Origin: DATLYH01 sp035575035 | GTDB lineage: Bacteria > Planctomycetota > Planctomycetia > Gemmatales > Gemmataceae | Assembly: GCA_035575035.1 (NCBI GenBank) | Contig: DATLYH010000266.1 | Coordinates: forward strand, 1 to 9,437 | DNA length: 9,437 bases | Direction of reading: 5' to 3' | Shown here: in pieces, positions 1-5,669 of the stretch | How the letters are laid out: each line of letters opens with the position of its first letter | How positions within the stretch are numbered: position 1 is the stretch's first letter | The notes under the pieces: generated by a model | What the model saw: the letters and a program-made list of their open reading frames with translations, nothing else | What the model was told of the DNA's origin: nothing | Database searches by the model: none | Position numbers and translations under genes: made by a program

Positions 1-1
1 G

Positions 2-232
2 CCGGAGGGTCAAGACTACCGGGCAAACCTGAACCCGAACTCATTACAAGTGGTGACGGCAATGCTGGAGCCGAGTCTGAAGAACGCGGCCCCCGGCAGC
101 CGCTACCAGTTCGAGCGGCTGGGATATTTCTTCGTCGATCCGGTGGACTCGGCCCCCGGCAAGCCGGTCTTCAACCGGACCGTGACGCTCAAGGACAGTT
201 GGGCCAAGATCGAGAAGACGCAGAAGAAGTGA
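2..232 (+). CDS. glnS: Glutaminyl-tRNA synthetase, C-terminal end (partial)
   Basis: This is the last 76 codons of a gene that enters from the left edge; no start is visible. The enzyme charges tRNA-Gln with glutamine in the cytoplasm. The visible part is the end of the anticodon-binding beta-barrel domain. The segment FERLGYFFVDP, followed by a linker and FNRTVTLKDSWAKIE, matches the well-known closing signature of bacterial GlnRS (typically FERxGYFxxD...FNRTVxLRDxWAK). The frame is open from base 2 and ends in TGA at 230-232 right after this motif, so the C-terminus looks complete and normal. GluRS lacks this closing motif, so confusion with gltX is unlikely. No clear terminator hairpin follows. 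Confidence 0.9.
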   Translation, partial: PEGQDYRANLNPNSLQVVTAMLEPSLKNAAPGSRYQFERLGYFFVDPVDSAPGKPVFNRTVTLKDSWAKIEKTQKK

Positions 233-250
233 GAACGGTATTACAAGAGT

Positions 251-256
251 TATAAT
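251..256 (+). promoter_or_regulatory. Candidate -10 box upstream of the antitoxin remnant
   Basis: A perfect TATAAT stands 19 bases after the glnS stop and about 30 bases before the degraded antitoxin reading frame. A purine-rich GGGAAGGAAG (268-277) lies between them and would suit a ribosome binding site. I find no good -35 hexamer at the expected distance, so this could be chance, although the AT-rich hexamer stands out in GC-rich DNA. If real, it is the leftover promoter of the dead gene. Confidence 0.3.
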
Positions 257-282
257 CGACGCCTGAGGGAAGGAAGCAAACC

Positions 283-390
283 ATATCGGTCATTACCATT
301 GAAGAGATCTAGGCCTGTCTGCCGGGGTTGATCGAGCGGATACCGCCTGGGGAGGAAATCCTCAGCACCCGCGATCGGGCGCGCGTCTGA
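283..390 (+). pseudogene. Degraded Phd/YefM-family antitoxin gene
   Basis: Reading from 283 gives ISVITIEEI, a TAG stop (310-312), then ACLPGLIERIPPGEEI and LSTRDRARV, ending in TGA (388-390). This follows the N-terminal half of type II antitoxins of the Phd/prevent-host-death group, whose usual pattern is M-x-x-V/I-T-I-E-E-x-Q-A-x-L-P-E-L-I-x-x-L-P-P-G-E-E-x-x-I-T-R-D-G. In a live toxin-antitoxin pair this domain binds its own operator and the antitoxin tail neutralises a toxin, often a PIN RNase. Three lesions are visible. The start codon is ATA where ATG is expected, with a purine-rich ribosome-binding-like stretch just upstream. The conserved Gln codon CAG reads TAG. The frame breaks where the R-P-V-A-R-L segment should follow. 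No PIN toxin is recognisable downstream. The family call rests on pattern memory and not on a search. Confidence 0.5.
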
Positions 391-767
391 TAGAAACGAG
401 GCTCTTGCAAAGTTAGGGCTTCATGAGTCTGATGAGAGTCCATTATTAGTTCATTACCTTCTGGAAGATAGCCCCGACGACGGTATCTTCCCCGCACCTG
501 GGCCCGGCCATCGCCCGGAAGGCCGGGAGTACATGTTGGGCACGGACAAAGTGCGCAAGGAAACCGTGGCCGTGCGGCCGGCCGGCGGCTGGATCGTGAC
601 GTTGCAGGATGTGAGCGCTCTTCGATCAGCCGTGCTGAGCAAAGACGCCGCCAGCTGTTTCTTTCGGCTCACCGGACAGCCGGGCTGGGCGCTTCCATTT
701 CAAGAACGGGGGATGAGGTCAGCCGCTGGCGGCGTGCCGGTACTGTCCGACAAGTTCCCGATCCCGG
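391..767. other. Stretch without a recognisable gene
   Basis: This spacer lies between the antitoxin remnant and the converging DUF1559 gene. The only notable frame is an 83-codon plus-strand one from ATG 533 to 784. It has a GGGAG just before the start but matches no family I know, and its end overlaps the DUF1559 stop by 17 bases. The same frame is open upstream back to 332 without a start codon. It may be debris of the lost toxin-antitoxin locus or chance in GC-rich DNA. A small CCCGG/CCGGG inverted repeat lies at about 514-527. Confidence 0.4.
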
Positions 768-1688
768 TCACTCAAACGTGCTGACCACTTCACCACCTCG
801 GCTGGTACTCAGGGCTCGCCAGGTGTCGAGCTTGATCCCATTGGTGATGAAATGCACACTTCCGTCACACATCGCGACGTTGACACCCCCGGGATGACGG
901 CTACGTGCCGCCATTTGGTTCGGCCGCAGGGTAGTTTGTTGGTCTGTGCAGGGCGGGTTGTCGAACCCGTCCTGCGGCGGCCGGCAGTTCCCGCCGGCCA
1001 GGACGTCCTCCAGTGGGCTGTTGGGTGCCATCTGCGTCGTGAAGCCGGCCGCAGGCCCCCACCAGGTGAAGCCGCGCAGGTCCTGCTGCTGTCCCTGCCG
1101 CACCTCGGCCATCAACAAGGTTGTGCTGGTCCCATCCGGAATGTCGGCGATCCGGCCGCTCTTCCCGCGGGGGAACGGCGATCCCCCGAAAGGAATGCCG
1201 TTGACGTTTGCCTGTTGCTCGATTCCCGTATTGCCGAAATTGGCCGCGTAGTTGTGGTTCGTCTGATTCCGAATGGGGCGATTCGGCTTATCGCTGGGGC
1301 AGGTGCAGACGGCAAAGCGGACGGTGGTCGGCCCCGTGCCGTTCACGACGTTCGGCGGCTGGCTGTAGCGCGGGTCCCCAGCTGCGTCACTGCCGCCGAA
1401 GCCGACATATTGCTTGAACACCGCTTCTTGCTCGATGTACGGCAGGATCAGTACCTGCCAGGTGCCGTGGCAGCAGGTGTTTACCTTGCCGATGGGAAAG
1501 CCGCCATTGGCGTCGTGGTAATTGTGCATGGCCAAGGCCAGCTGTTTAAGGTTGTTCTTGCACGTGGTCTGGTTGGCGGCCTCTCGCACCTTTTGCACCG
1601 CCGGCAACAGCAGGGCGATCAGGATGGCAATGATGGCAATGACCACCAGCAACTCAATGAGAGTGAAGCCTGCCGTTCGACGCTGCAT
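768..1688 (-). CDS. DUF1559 protein with prepilin-type N-terminus
   Basis: This 306-residue protein is typical of the large planctomycete DUF1559 family. Residues 1-7 are a short basic leader ending in Gly7, the expected prepilin peptidase site. The pilin signature GFTLIELLVVIAIIAILIAL follows, with Phe8 at +1 and Glu12 at +5, and forms the single membrane-spanning helix. Residues 40-60 (CKNNLKQLALAMHNYHDANG) are the conserved start of the DUF1559 domain. Near the C-terminus His265 is followed nine residues later by Asp275-Gly276, the H-X9-DG motif of the family. These proteins are thought to be exported, pseudopilin-like surface or periplasmic components; their exact function is unknown. The start is fixed by the leader and by an AGGAGGT ribosome binding site. 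It lies 56 bases downstream of the lipoprotein gene on the same strand, so the two are plausibly co-transcribed. Confidence 0.93.
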   Translation of the reverse strand: MQRRTAGFTLIELLVVIAIIAILIALLLPAVQKVREAANQTTCKNNLKQLALAMHNYHDANGGFPIGKVNTCCHGTWQVLILPYIEQEAVFKQYVGFGGSDAAGDPRYSQPPNVVNGTGPTTVRFAVCTCPSDKPNRPIRNQTNHNYAANFGNTGIEQQANVNGIPFGGSPFPRGKSGRIADIPDGTSTTLLMAEVRQGQQQDLRGFTWWGPAAGFTTQMAPNSPLEDVLAGGNCRPPQDGFDNPPCTDQQTTLRPNQMAARSRHPGGVNVAMCDGSVHFITNGIKLDTWRALSTSRGGEVVSTFE

Positions 1689-1695
1689 GGCACGG

Positions 1696-1702
1696 ACCTC
1701 CT
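1696..1702 (-). promoter_or_regulatory. Strong Shine-Dalgarno site of the DUF1559 gene
   Basis: AGGAGGT on the minus strand, seven bases before the ATG at 1688. It is a near-perfect anti-16S match and supports both the chosen start and efficient translation. Confidence 0.75.
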
Positions 1703-1744
1703 AAAAAGGAACGAAAAGATCAAGATTCTCTCGATCTCTGACCA

Positions 1745-2191
1745 TCACTTGGCTTTAAGATCGAAATCGAAGGTAAACGGCCCACTGTCCTTGACCTCGA
1801 TGCGCAGCTCACTTTTGGTGTTGTAGCGTGGCGGGATCCGTTCCCGGCGGATGGGGTAGGGCTCGCCTCCCGCCTGCTCGGGGTCCAGTTCCTTACGCAC
1901 ATCGGTTCCGGGTTCGGGGGAAGAGATGCGCACCTCGTAAGTCCCCGGGGCCAATCCGTGGCTTTGGGGCACGACGTATTTCCCCTGGCGGATGGGCGCT
2001 CCCGACTCGGAAACGTCGGCGGATCGGGGGACGAATAGGATGCTCCCCTGGTCCAGAGGTTGGCCCAGGAAAAGCACGGTGCCGGAAATCTCGTATCGCC
2101 TTGGCTTGCCGTCGCCGCAACCGCCGAGCATCAGTAGAATCAGGCAGCCGCAAAGGCCAACACAAAGGCGCTTGGTGCAAAACAAAGCCAT
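1745..2191 (-). CDS. Small lipoprotein, transthyretin-like planctomycete type
   Basis: The product is 148 residues from the start chosen here. Residues 1-24 form a signal peptide with a short basic n-region (CTKR), a hydrophobic core and the lipobox LGGC, with Cys25 as the lipidated residue. The mature part opens with YEISGTVLFLGQPLDQGSILFVP. This is the beta-strand pattern of the small transthyretin/carboxypeptidase-regulatory-like lipoproteins that accompany DUF1559 genes throughout planctomycetes. GTYEVRI (about residues 85-91) is the second conserved strand. The protein is probably anchored to a membrane facing the periplasm; its molecular role is unknown. Start choice is uncertain. In-frame ATGs also lie at 2209 (preceded by GGAA) and 2242, but the signal peptide is most compact from 2191. 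It is probably the first gene of a two-gene unit with the DUF1559 gene. Confidence 0.8.
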   Translation of the reverse strand: MALFCTKRLCVGLCGCLILLMLGGCGDGKPRRYEISGTVLFLGQPLDQGSILFVPRSADVSESGAPIRQGKYVVPQSHGLAPGTYEVRISSPEPGTDVRKELDPEQAGGEPYPIRRERIPPRYNTKSELRIEVKDSGPFTFDFDLKAK

Positions 2192-2305
2192 GTATGTCTT
2201 CGAATCCATCAGACAATTCCAGCAAGGTTCGGACCGATGCATGGGAGTGCAAAGAGCGAGGATCAGAACCGGCGGACCGACTCACCGGGAGCATGGGCGG
2301 TTCGT

Positions 2306-2356
2306 CAGATTCTAGCGTGGGGTTATCTGCCGCCAGATTCTAACGTGGGGCTATCT
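2306..2356. repeat. Two-copy tandem repeat, 23-bp units at 28-bp period
   Basis: The units at 2306-2328 and 2334-2356 agree at 21 of 23 positions, differing by one A/G and one C/T change, and are separated by five bases. The shared core is CAGATTCTA followed by CGTGGGG and TATCT. The repeat lies between a candidate promoter and the lipoprotein gene. It could be a paired operator in the leader region, or the repeated tip of a vanished insertion sequence. I cannot decide between these from one window. Confidence 0.6.
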
Positions 2357-2362
2357 TCTTGA

Positions 2363-2391
2363 AATAGAACGTTCAGGAGAGCACTTGTCAA
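2363..2391 (-). promoter_or_regulatory. Candidate sigma70-type promoter for the lipoprotein-DUF1559 unit
   Basis: On the minus strand, a perfect -35 TTGACA (2386-2391) is followed after exactly 17 bases by TCTATT (2363-2368), a four-of-six match to TATAAT. Transcription would begin near 2355 and run straight into the tandem repeat, leaving a leader of about 165 bases before the lipoprotein start. This is inference from the motifs alone. Confidence 0.35.
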
Positions 2392-2666
2392 CTGCATTCT
2401 CCATTGGATCACTCTCCTCCACGGCGCCGGGGTTACGGCAGGCTCGCCAGCGCCTTGAGGCATAGCTCGAGCCCTTCCGGTGAGGGGTCGGTCGGAGCGA
2501 CGCACGTAATGCTAGGTTAATGCAAAATCAAGCAGCATTCTGGGTCAGCGGTTGGATGGCCGAGGCGTCGCAGTGCTCGGGCCTGGCCGCCCCGGGCCAA
2601 CAACCCCGCCCCTGCAAGAAGCGAACGGCCCTGAAGGCCGGGCAATGGGGGCCATGGCCTGCCCTC
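2392..2666. other. Intergenic stretch upstream of the glutaredoxin-like gene
   Basis: I see no gene here. Short open frames exist on both strands but none has a ribosome binding site or a recognisable motif. The only small structures are a TAATGC direct pair around 2508-2522 and a CGGCC/GGCCG hairpin around 2625-2640. Confidence 0.4.
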
Positions 2667-2679
2667 GGAGGAGGCGCTA

Positions 2680-2997
2680 ATGCGATGGGCTTTGTTACTT
2701 TTCCGATGGCTGGGCCGGTCGGGGCCGCTGGAGCGCCTTGACATCGTGATGTACACGCGGCGCGGCTGCCACCTGTGCGAGGCAGCCTGGCAACTGCTCG
2801 AGCGCGAGCAGCGGCGGTACGGCTTCCGGTTGACGGCGGTGGACGTGGACAGCGACCCGGAGCTGGCGGCGCGGTATGGTCTGGAGGTGCCGGTGGTGGC
2901 GGTCAATGGCCGAGTCCGCTTCCGCGGCGGGGTCAATCCCGTGCTGCTGCGGCGGTTGCTGCGAGCCGCGGCGCGGGCAACGGGGCCATCCGCGTAA
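2680..2997 (+). CDS. Glutaredoxin-like thiol-redox protein
   Basis: This is a 105-residue thioredoxin-fold protein. IVMYTRRGCHLCEAA contains the redox motif Cys30-His-Leu-Cys33 at the start of the first helix, after a beta strand. VDVDSDPELAARYGLEVPVVAVNG supplies the second strand, the helix and the cis-proline loop (Val70-Pro71), the other landmark of the fold. The final GGVNPVLLRRLL matches the closing helix. The length and the CHLC motif fit the glutaredoxin-like DUF836 group, which probably reduces disulfides in the cytoplasm; no specific substrate can be inferred. The start is supported by GGAGGAGG at 2667-2674, five bases before the ATG. It converges on the PilZ gene with only 18 bases between the stops. 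Confidence 0.85.
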   Translation: MRWALLLFRWLGRSGPLERLDIVMYTRRGCHLCEAAWQLLEREQRRYGFRLTAVDVDSDPELAARYGLEVPVVAVNGRVRFRGGVNPVLLRRLLRAAARATGPSA

Positions 2998-3015
2998 GGC
3001 GGGTATCCCCGGCCG

Positions 3016-3342
3016 CTACAACACCAGGGTACTTAGCTCCTCGTAAGTGAGAGGGACGTTCAAGGTGCCGCCCACCAGGTAGGCGCTGCCGTGCTGGGCC
3101 GTCGCATGCACCACCCGGACGAGCACCGTCTTGGTGAAATTTCGCGCCGGGTTCGACAGAGTGACGGCCAGCAAGACCCCTGGCTCGACGCGGCGAGTCA
3201 CCAAAAGGCCGATACCATCTGTCGAGATGTTCTGGATTTTGACCGGGCCGAAATCCTCACCCACCGGCGCGAGAAACACACAGGTGGTGGAAGAGTTAAC
3301 CGGAAACCGCTCCGCCCTGCGTCGTTCGATCGGCTCAGCCAT
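3016..3342 (-). CDS. Stand-alone PilZ domain protein, predicted c-di-GMP binder
   Basis: This 108-residue protein is essentially one PilZ domain. The two c-di-GMP-binding motifs are present: RxxxR as Arg8-Arg-Ala-Glu-Arg12 near the N-terminus, and (D/N)xSxxG as NISTDG at residues 38-43, at the start of the beta-barrel. GGTLNVPL near residues 91-98 fits the final barrel strands. Single-domain PilZ proteins act as cytoplasmic adaptors that sense cyclic di-GMP and modulate motility, exopolysaccharide production or secretion. The downstream glycosyltransferase cluster makes a polysaccharide link thinkable, but it is more than 1 kb away and not in the same transcript. The start has a GAAGAGG just upstream. 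With both motifs intact, ligand binding is likely. Confidence 0.87.
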   Translation of the reverse strand: MAEPIERRRAERFPVNSSTTCVFLAPVGEDFGPVKIQNISTDGIGLLVTRRVEPGVLLAVTLSNPARNFTKTVLVRVVHATAQHGSAYLVGGTLNVPLTYEELSTLVL

Positions 3343-3462
3343 AAACCTCTTCTCGAAGTGTGTGGGATCGGGCGATCACTTCCGCAGACGGCCGGCCCGG
3401 CCTTTCCGCGATCAGGGCAATGGATCGTTGTGCTCAGCCGTGCCGGTGAATCCATCTACAGC

Positions 3463-3471
3463 AGTATAGCA
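3463..3471 (-). promoter_or_regulatory. Candidate extended -10 element for the PilZ gene
   Basis: The minus strand reads TGCTATACT, an extended -10 (TGnTATACT) with five of six consensus bases in the hexamer. It lies about 120 bases upstream of the PilZ start. No good -35 is visible, which extended -10 promoters can tolerate. This is a tentative call. Confidence 0.3.
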
Positions 3472-3519
3472 CCTGATGCACGATCCACGGCCTGGTGGTG
3501 CCATCCGGGATGGTCGGGG

Positions 3520-3539
3520 CGGAGCGCCGCGACGCTCCG
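3520..3539. repeat. Hairpin-forming inverted repeat
   Basis: CGGAGCG at 3520-3526 pairs perfectly with CGCTCCG at 3533-3539 around a six-base loop. It sits upstream of the PilZ promoter candidate, in the otherwise gene-free stretch 3343-3632, and has no T-run, so it is not a standard terminator. Similar GC-rich hairpins are scattered between planctomycete genes, and this may be one of them. Confidence 0.4.
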
Positions 3540-3632
3540 GCCACTCAAGGGGGGCGTCTCCAATTGGTTATAATCAGTCAATGGTTCGAGGTAGTCGATG
3601 ATTGAGGGAACTGCCAAACGGTGGTTATGCCG

Positions 3633-3764
3633 CTACGCCTCTGCAAACCCGCATTCCGTGAACTTCAGTGTCTGGCAGTTCTCAGTCACGCCGCGGACCA
3701 GTTTGTCGCTGCCGCCGTCAGGCAGCTCGGCATGAATCGCGATGGTGATCTTTACCTTGGTCCG
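3633..3764 (-). pseudogene. C-terminal fragment resembling DUF499-type ATPase tails
   Basis: On the minus strand a 43-codon frame reads TKVKITIAIHAELPDG, then VRGVTENCQTLKFTECGF, ending AEA and TAG (3633-3635). It has the look of real protein: alternating beta strand residues, then V-R-x-V-T-E-N-x-x-T-L-K-F-x-x-x-G-F. That is the pattern I associate with the extreme C-terminus of DUF499 proteins. These are large AAA-type ATPases, often found with DUF1156 DNA methylases in phage-defence-like loci. Upstream of about 3764 the protein pattern stops and a 27-bp tandem repeat begins. Roughly a thousand missing residues therefore appear to have been lost, perhaps with insertion-element activity. No partner methylase is in the window. 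The family name rests on motif memory; that it is a fragment is more certain than what it came from. Confidence 0.45.
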
Positions 3765-3783
3765 ACACACTGGTTGCACCTTG

Positions 3784-3837
3784 GTGAATTGGGAGAGCGA
3801 CCTCCCTAACGTGAATTTGGAGAACGACCTCCCTAAC
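3784..3837. repeat. Perfectly abutting 27-bp tandem repeat, likely insertion-sequence end
   Basis: Copies at 3784-3810 and 3811-3837 match at 25 of 27 positions, both changes being G/T or G/A. Each begins GTGAATT and ends CGACCTCCCTAAC. Eleven bases after the second copy comes a purine-rich AGGAAGG and the ATG of a transposase-like fragment. This is the arrangement expected at the left tip of an insertion sequence whose terminal sequence is duplicated. No inverted partner copy is visible in the window, so the other end is missing. Confidence 0.65.
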
Positions 3838-3848
3838 CCGAGGAAGGC

Positions 3849-3889
3849 ATGCCACGAAAACCCTGGTTATCGACGAACTCTGGGAACGC
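3849..3889 (+). pseudogene. Frameshifted N-terminal stub of an IS5-like transposase
   Basis: ATG at 3849 follows AGGAAGG and reads M-P-R-K. A one-base shift in the A-run at 3857-3860 then gives TLVIDELWER up to 3889. Together these resemble M-P-R-K-T-L-V-I-D-E-L-W-E-R, the typical opening of IS5-family DDE transposases (…DELWxxIxPLLP…). After that the resemblance fades: the P-L-L-P segment is not seen, and neither the rest of the catalytic domain nor a right end follows. Context supports the call, because an apparent insertion-sequence tip sits immediately upstream. It is a dead stub of about 14 codons, too short to be certain. Confidence 0.42.
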
Positions 3890-3992
3890 GAGCGCCGGGC
3901 AGCGTCATCACCTGTCGCGGACGCCCCGGGCGCTGAAAAAAGTCGTCCCCATCCGCCGCGGGGCCTGGAATTCGGCATGAGTTGTAGCGTCT

Positions 3993-4066
3993 GGCATGGG
4001 GGAAGCGGGGAACTCGGGATAGGGTTTGCTCGGCTTGGCGGGCTTGCCCGCCGGGGCGGAAGCGGT
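3993..4066 (-). pseudogene. Short frameshifted piece resembling a planctomycete integrase N-terminus
   Basis: The minus strand reads AGKPAKPSKPYPEFP (about 4051 to 4007) and, after a one-base shift, FPHA (4004 to 3993). Many tyrosine recombinases annotated in Gemmata-like planctomycetes open with a Lys/Pro-rich lead such as K-P-x-K-P-x-P-E-F-P-L-F-P-H-A, followed by a K-K-I-R-G-K-L-H-Y-F-G-x-W core-binding segment. That segment is not present here. The reading frame starts no later than GTG 4123 but the upstream part is not recognisable. The nearby tRNA gene is a common neighbour of integrases, which adds slight support. A Pro/Lys-rich stretch is low complexity, so chance cannot be excluded. 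Confidence 0.35.
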
Positions 4067-4264
4067 AGAATGAACGTCGGACACGGCAACCAGGCAACCG
4101 GCCGGCTCATACCGGCCGCTCACCAGGGGCGGTTGCTGTGTTCACCACTCGGAACGCCGCGAACCTCCCGGCCCTTGGTACTCGGATAGCCGGTGTGGGG
4201 CGGGGAACAGGGCCGCAGGACAGAACGGCAAGAAGCGACACAAACCGAAGTAAATCAACCACTT

Positions 4265-4338
<74 letters not shown>

Positions 4339-4459
4339 TTCTCTTCATCCGCTATCACCTCGCCTCTCAGCGCATCAACCGTAAGTAAGGCAATTTATTG
4401 CGAACGGACATCTGAACTCCGTCATCACTGCATTTCTGATCAAAAGTACTCCCGTCGGT

Positions 4460-4624
4460 GCATTCCGCCTTCAGAACCTGGCCCTGCGGCGGCGCATCGC
4501 CGTGATGTTGTTCAAGCGTCATCCGAGCCAAGACAGCATGGCCCGCAAGAGCCGACAAGCAGGTTGGCACACCGACTTTCTCGAAGAAATTCTCTGCGGA
4601 TCAGTGAATCGGGGCAACGAGTGA
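4460..4624 (+). pseudogene. C-terminal tail of an ISAs1-like DDE transposase
   Basis: This plus-strand frame of 54 codons ends in TGA (4622-4624). It reads FRLQNLALRRRIAVMLF, then SMARKSRQAGW and HTDFLEEIL. The C-terminal end of ISAs1/H-repeat-type transposases has the same order: a helix with L-R-x-x-A-x-x-L-x-K, then S-x-x-x-K-R-x-x-A-x-W, then D-Y/F-L-x-x-L near the terminus. No start codon with a ribosome binding site is present, the frame is closed by a stop at 4412-4414, and the catalytic part of the enzyme is missing. It lies between the tRNA and the converging 3' end of the glycosyltransferase operon. The family assignment is by pattern and could be another DDE group. Confidence 0.45.
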
Positions 4625-4639
4625 TGCGTTCGCCTTGCG

Positions 4640-5659
4640 TCAGTCCCGCCATTGCTCCAGCAGCCGTCTGTAGACCTGCACATACTGGCGGACCATGCGC
4701 TCAGCGGTGAAGCGGGCTTCGGCCTGCCGGCGGATGCGGCTGCGGTCCAGCTCGAAACTTCGCGGCACCTGGCGAATGAATTCGTCCATCGAGGCGGCGC
4801 TGTAGCCGGTGATTCCCTCATCCACCAACTCCGGCACTGCCCCGAGATGCAGGGCCACGACGGGGGTGCCGCACATCATGGCCTCGGCCAGGACCAGCCC
4901 GAACGGCTCGGGGTACTGCACCGGGTAGAGCAGCGCCTGCGCACCCCCGAGCAGGCGGTCCCGCTCCGCTCCGGTCACGAAGCCGACATATTCCACCGAC
5001 CTGCCGTCTACCAGCGGCGCCACCTGCTCGCGGAAGTAGGGACTCGGCGGGCCGGCCAGGAGCAGCCGTATCCCCAGGGCGCGGGCCGCCGCAACGGCAA
5101 CGAGCGGCCCCTTGTCCGCCGTGAAGCGCCCCAGGTAAAGGAGATAATCCTCCGACTGCGGGCGGAAAGTGAACTGCGCCGGGTCCACGCCGTGGTGAAT
5201 CACCGCCGCCGGGCAGAGGTCGGGGAAGGCACTCCACTGATAGCGGGAGATCGCCGTGACGCAGGCCCCCGGCACCATGCGCCACAGCTGGGCCATGTCG
5301 TCGCCGGGCAGTACGTGCAGGGTGTGGACCATCGGCGCCCGGGCCAGCCGCTGTAGCGGCAGCCCCCACAGGTAGGCGTGACAGTGCAGCACATCGAACC
5401 GGTCGGACTGCTCCACGGCCCGGCAGAGGTTGATCCACTCGCAAAGCTGCCAGTCGATCGGGGAGCCGGCCTGACCGTAAGGGCCGGGCAGCGTCGCGAC
5501 CAGCTCGCCGGCCGTCTCCGAGCCGGCCGCGGCAAAAACCGTGACCTCGTGTCCCTGCCGGACCAACTCCTGGGTAAGGAGCCACACGATCGTCTCCACG
5601 CTGCCGGCGCCGTCCCGCCGCACCGGCGTGCAGACCGTCGCTACCTGTGCGATCCGCAT
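4640..5659 (-). CDS. Glycosyltransferase family 4
   Basis: This 339-residue GT-B fold enzyme uses a nucleotide-sugar donor and retains the anomeric configuration. The N-terminal acceptor domain begins MRIAQVATVCTPV and has the glycine-rich GAGSVE loop (residues 17-22) and the helix GHEVTVFAAAGS. HHGVDPAQF (155-163) marks the hinge. The C-terminal donor domain begins YLGRFTADKG (175-184, with Lys183). It carries the diagnostic E-x7-E element as Glu251-PFGLVLA-Glu259, followed by GTPVVAL and GAVPELV. The length is normal for a single-domain GT4, and sugar and acceptor cannot be predicted. It is the last gene of the operon, starting 10 bases after the stop of the GT2-GT4 gene, with GAGGAG seven bases before its ATG. 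No clear terminator follows. Confidence 0.93.
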   Translation of the reverse strand: MRIAQVATVCTPVRRDGAGSVETIVWLLTQELVRQGHEVTVFAAAGSETAGELVATLPGPYGQAGSPIDWQLCEWINLCRAVEQSDRFDVLHCHAYLWGLPLQRLARAPMVHTLHVLPGDDMAQLWRMVPGACVTAISRYQWSAFPDLCPAAVIHHGVDPAQFTFRPQSEDYLLYLGRFTADKGPLVAVAAARALGIRLLLAGPPSPYFREQVAPLVDGRSVEYVGFVTGAERDRLLGGAQALLYPVQYPEPFGLVLAEAMMCGTPVVALHLGAVPELVDEGITGYSAASMDEFIRQVPRSFELDRSRIRRQAEARFTAERMVRQYVQVYRRLLEQWRD

Positions 5660-5669
5660 TGTCCGCTCC

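Noticed and set aside
852..1826. 324-codon plus-strand frame opposite the DUF1559 gene
   Set aside because: The minus-strand DUF1559 product has a full prepilin leader, family motifs and a strong ribosome binding site; the plus-strand translation has no family features.
2998..3015. Bidirectional terminator between the converging glutaredoxin-like and PilZ genes
   Set aside because: Only a four-base CGGG/CCCG stem is present with no flanking T or A runs, so there is no support.
3718..4110. 130-codon minus-strand frame from 4110
   Set aside because: It passes through tandem repeats and several fragment boundaries, is Pro/Ser/Arg-rich, and runs in a different frame from the recognisable DUF499-like and integrase-like pieces.
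4099..4118. CGGCCGG/CCGGCCG hairpin as a terminator, with GGCGGGC/GCCCGCC at 4037-4052
   Set aside because: Both stems are short and lack a T-run, and no complete gene ends here; they are expected by chance in GC-rich DNA.
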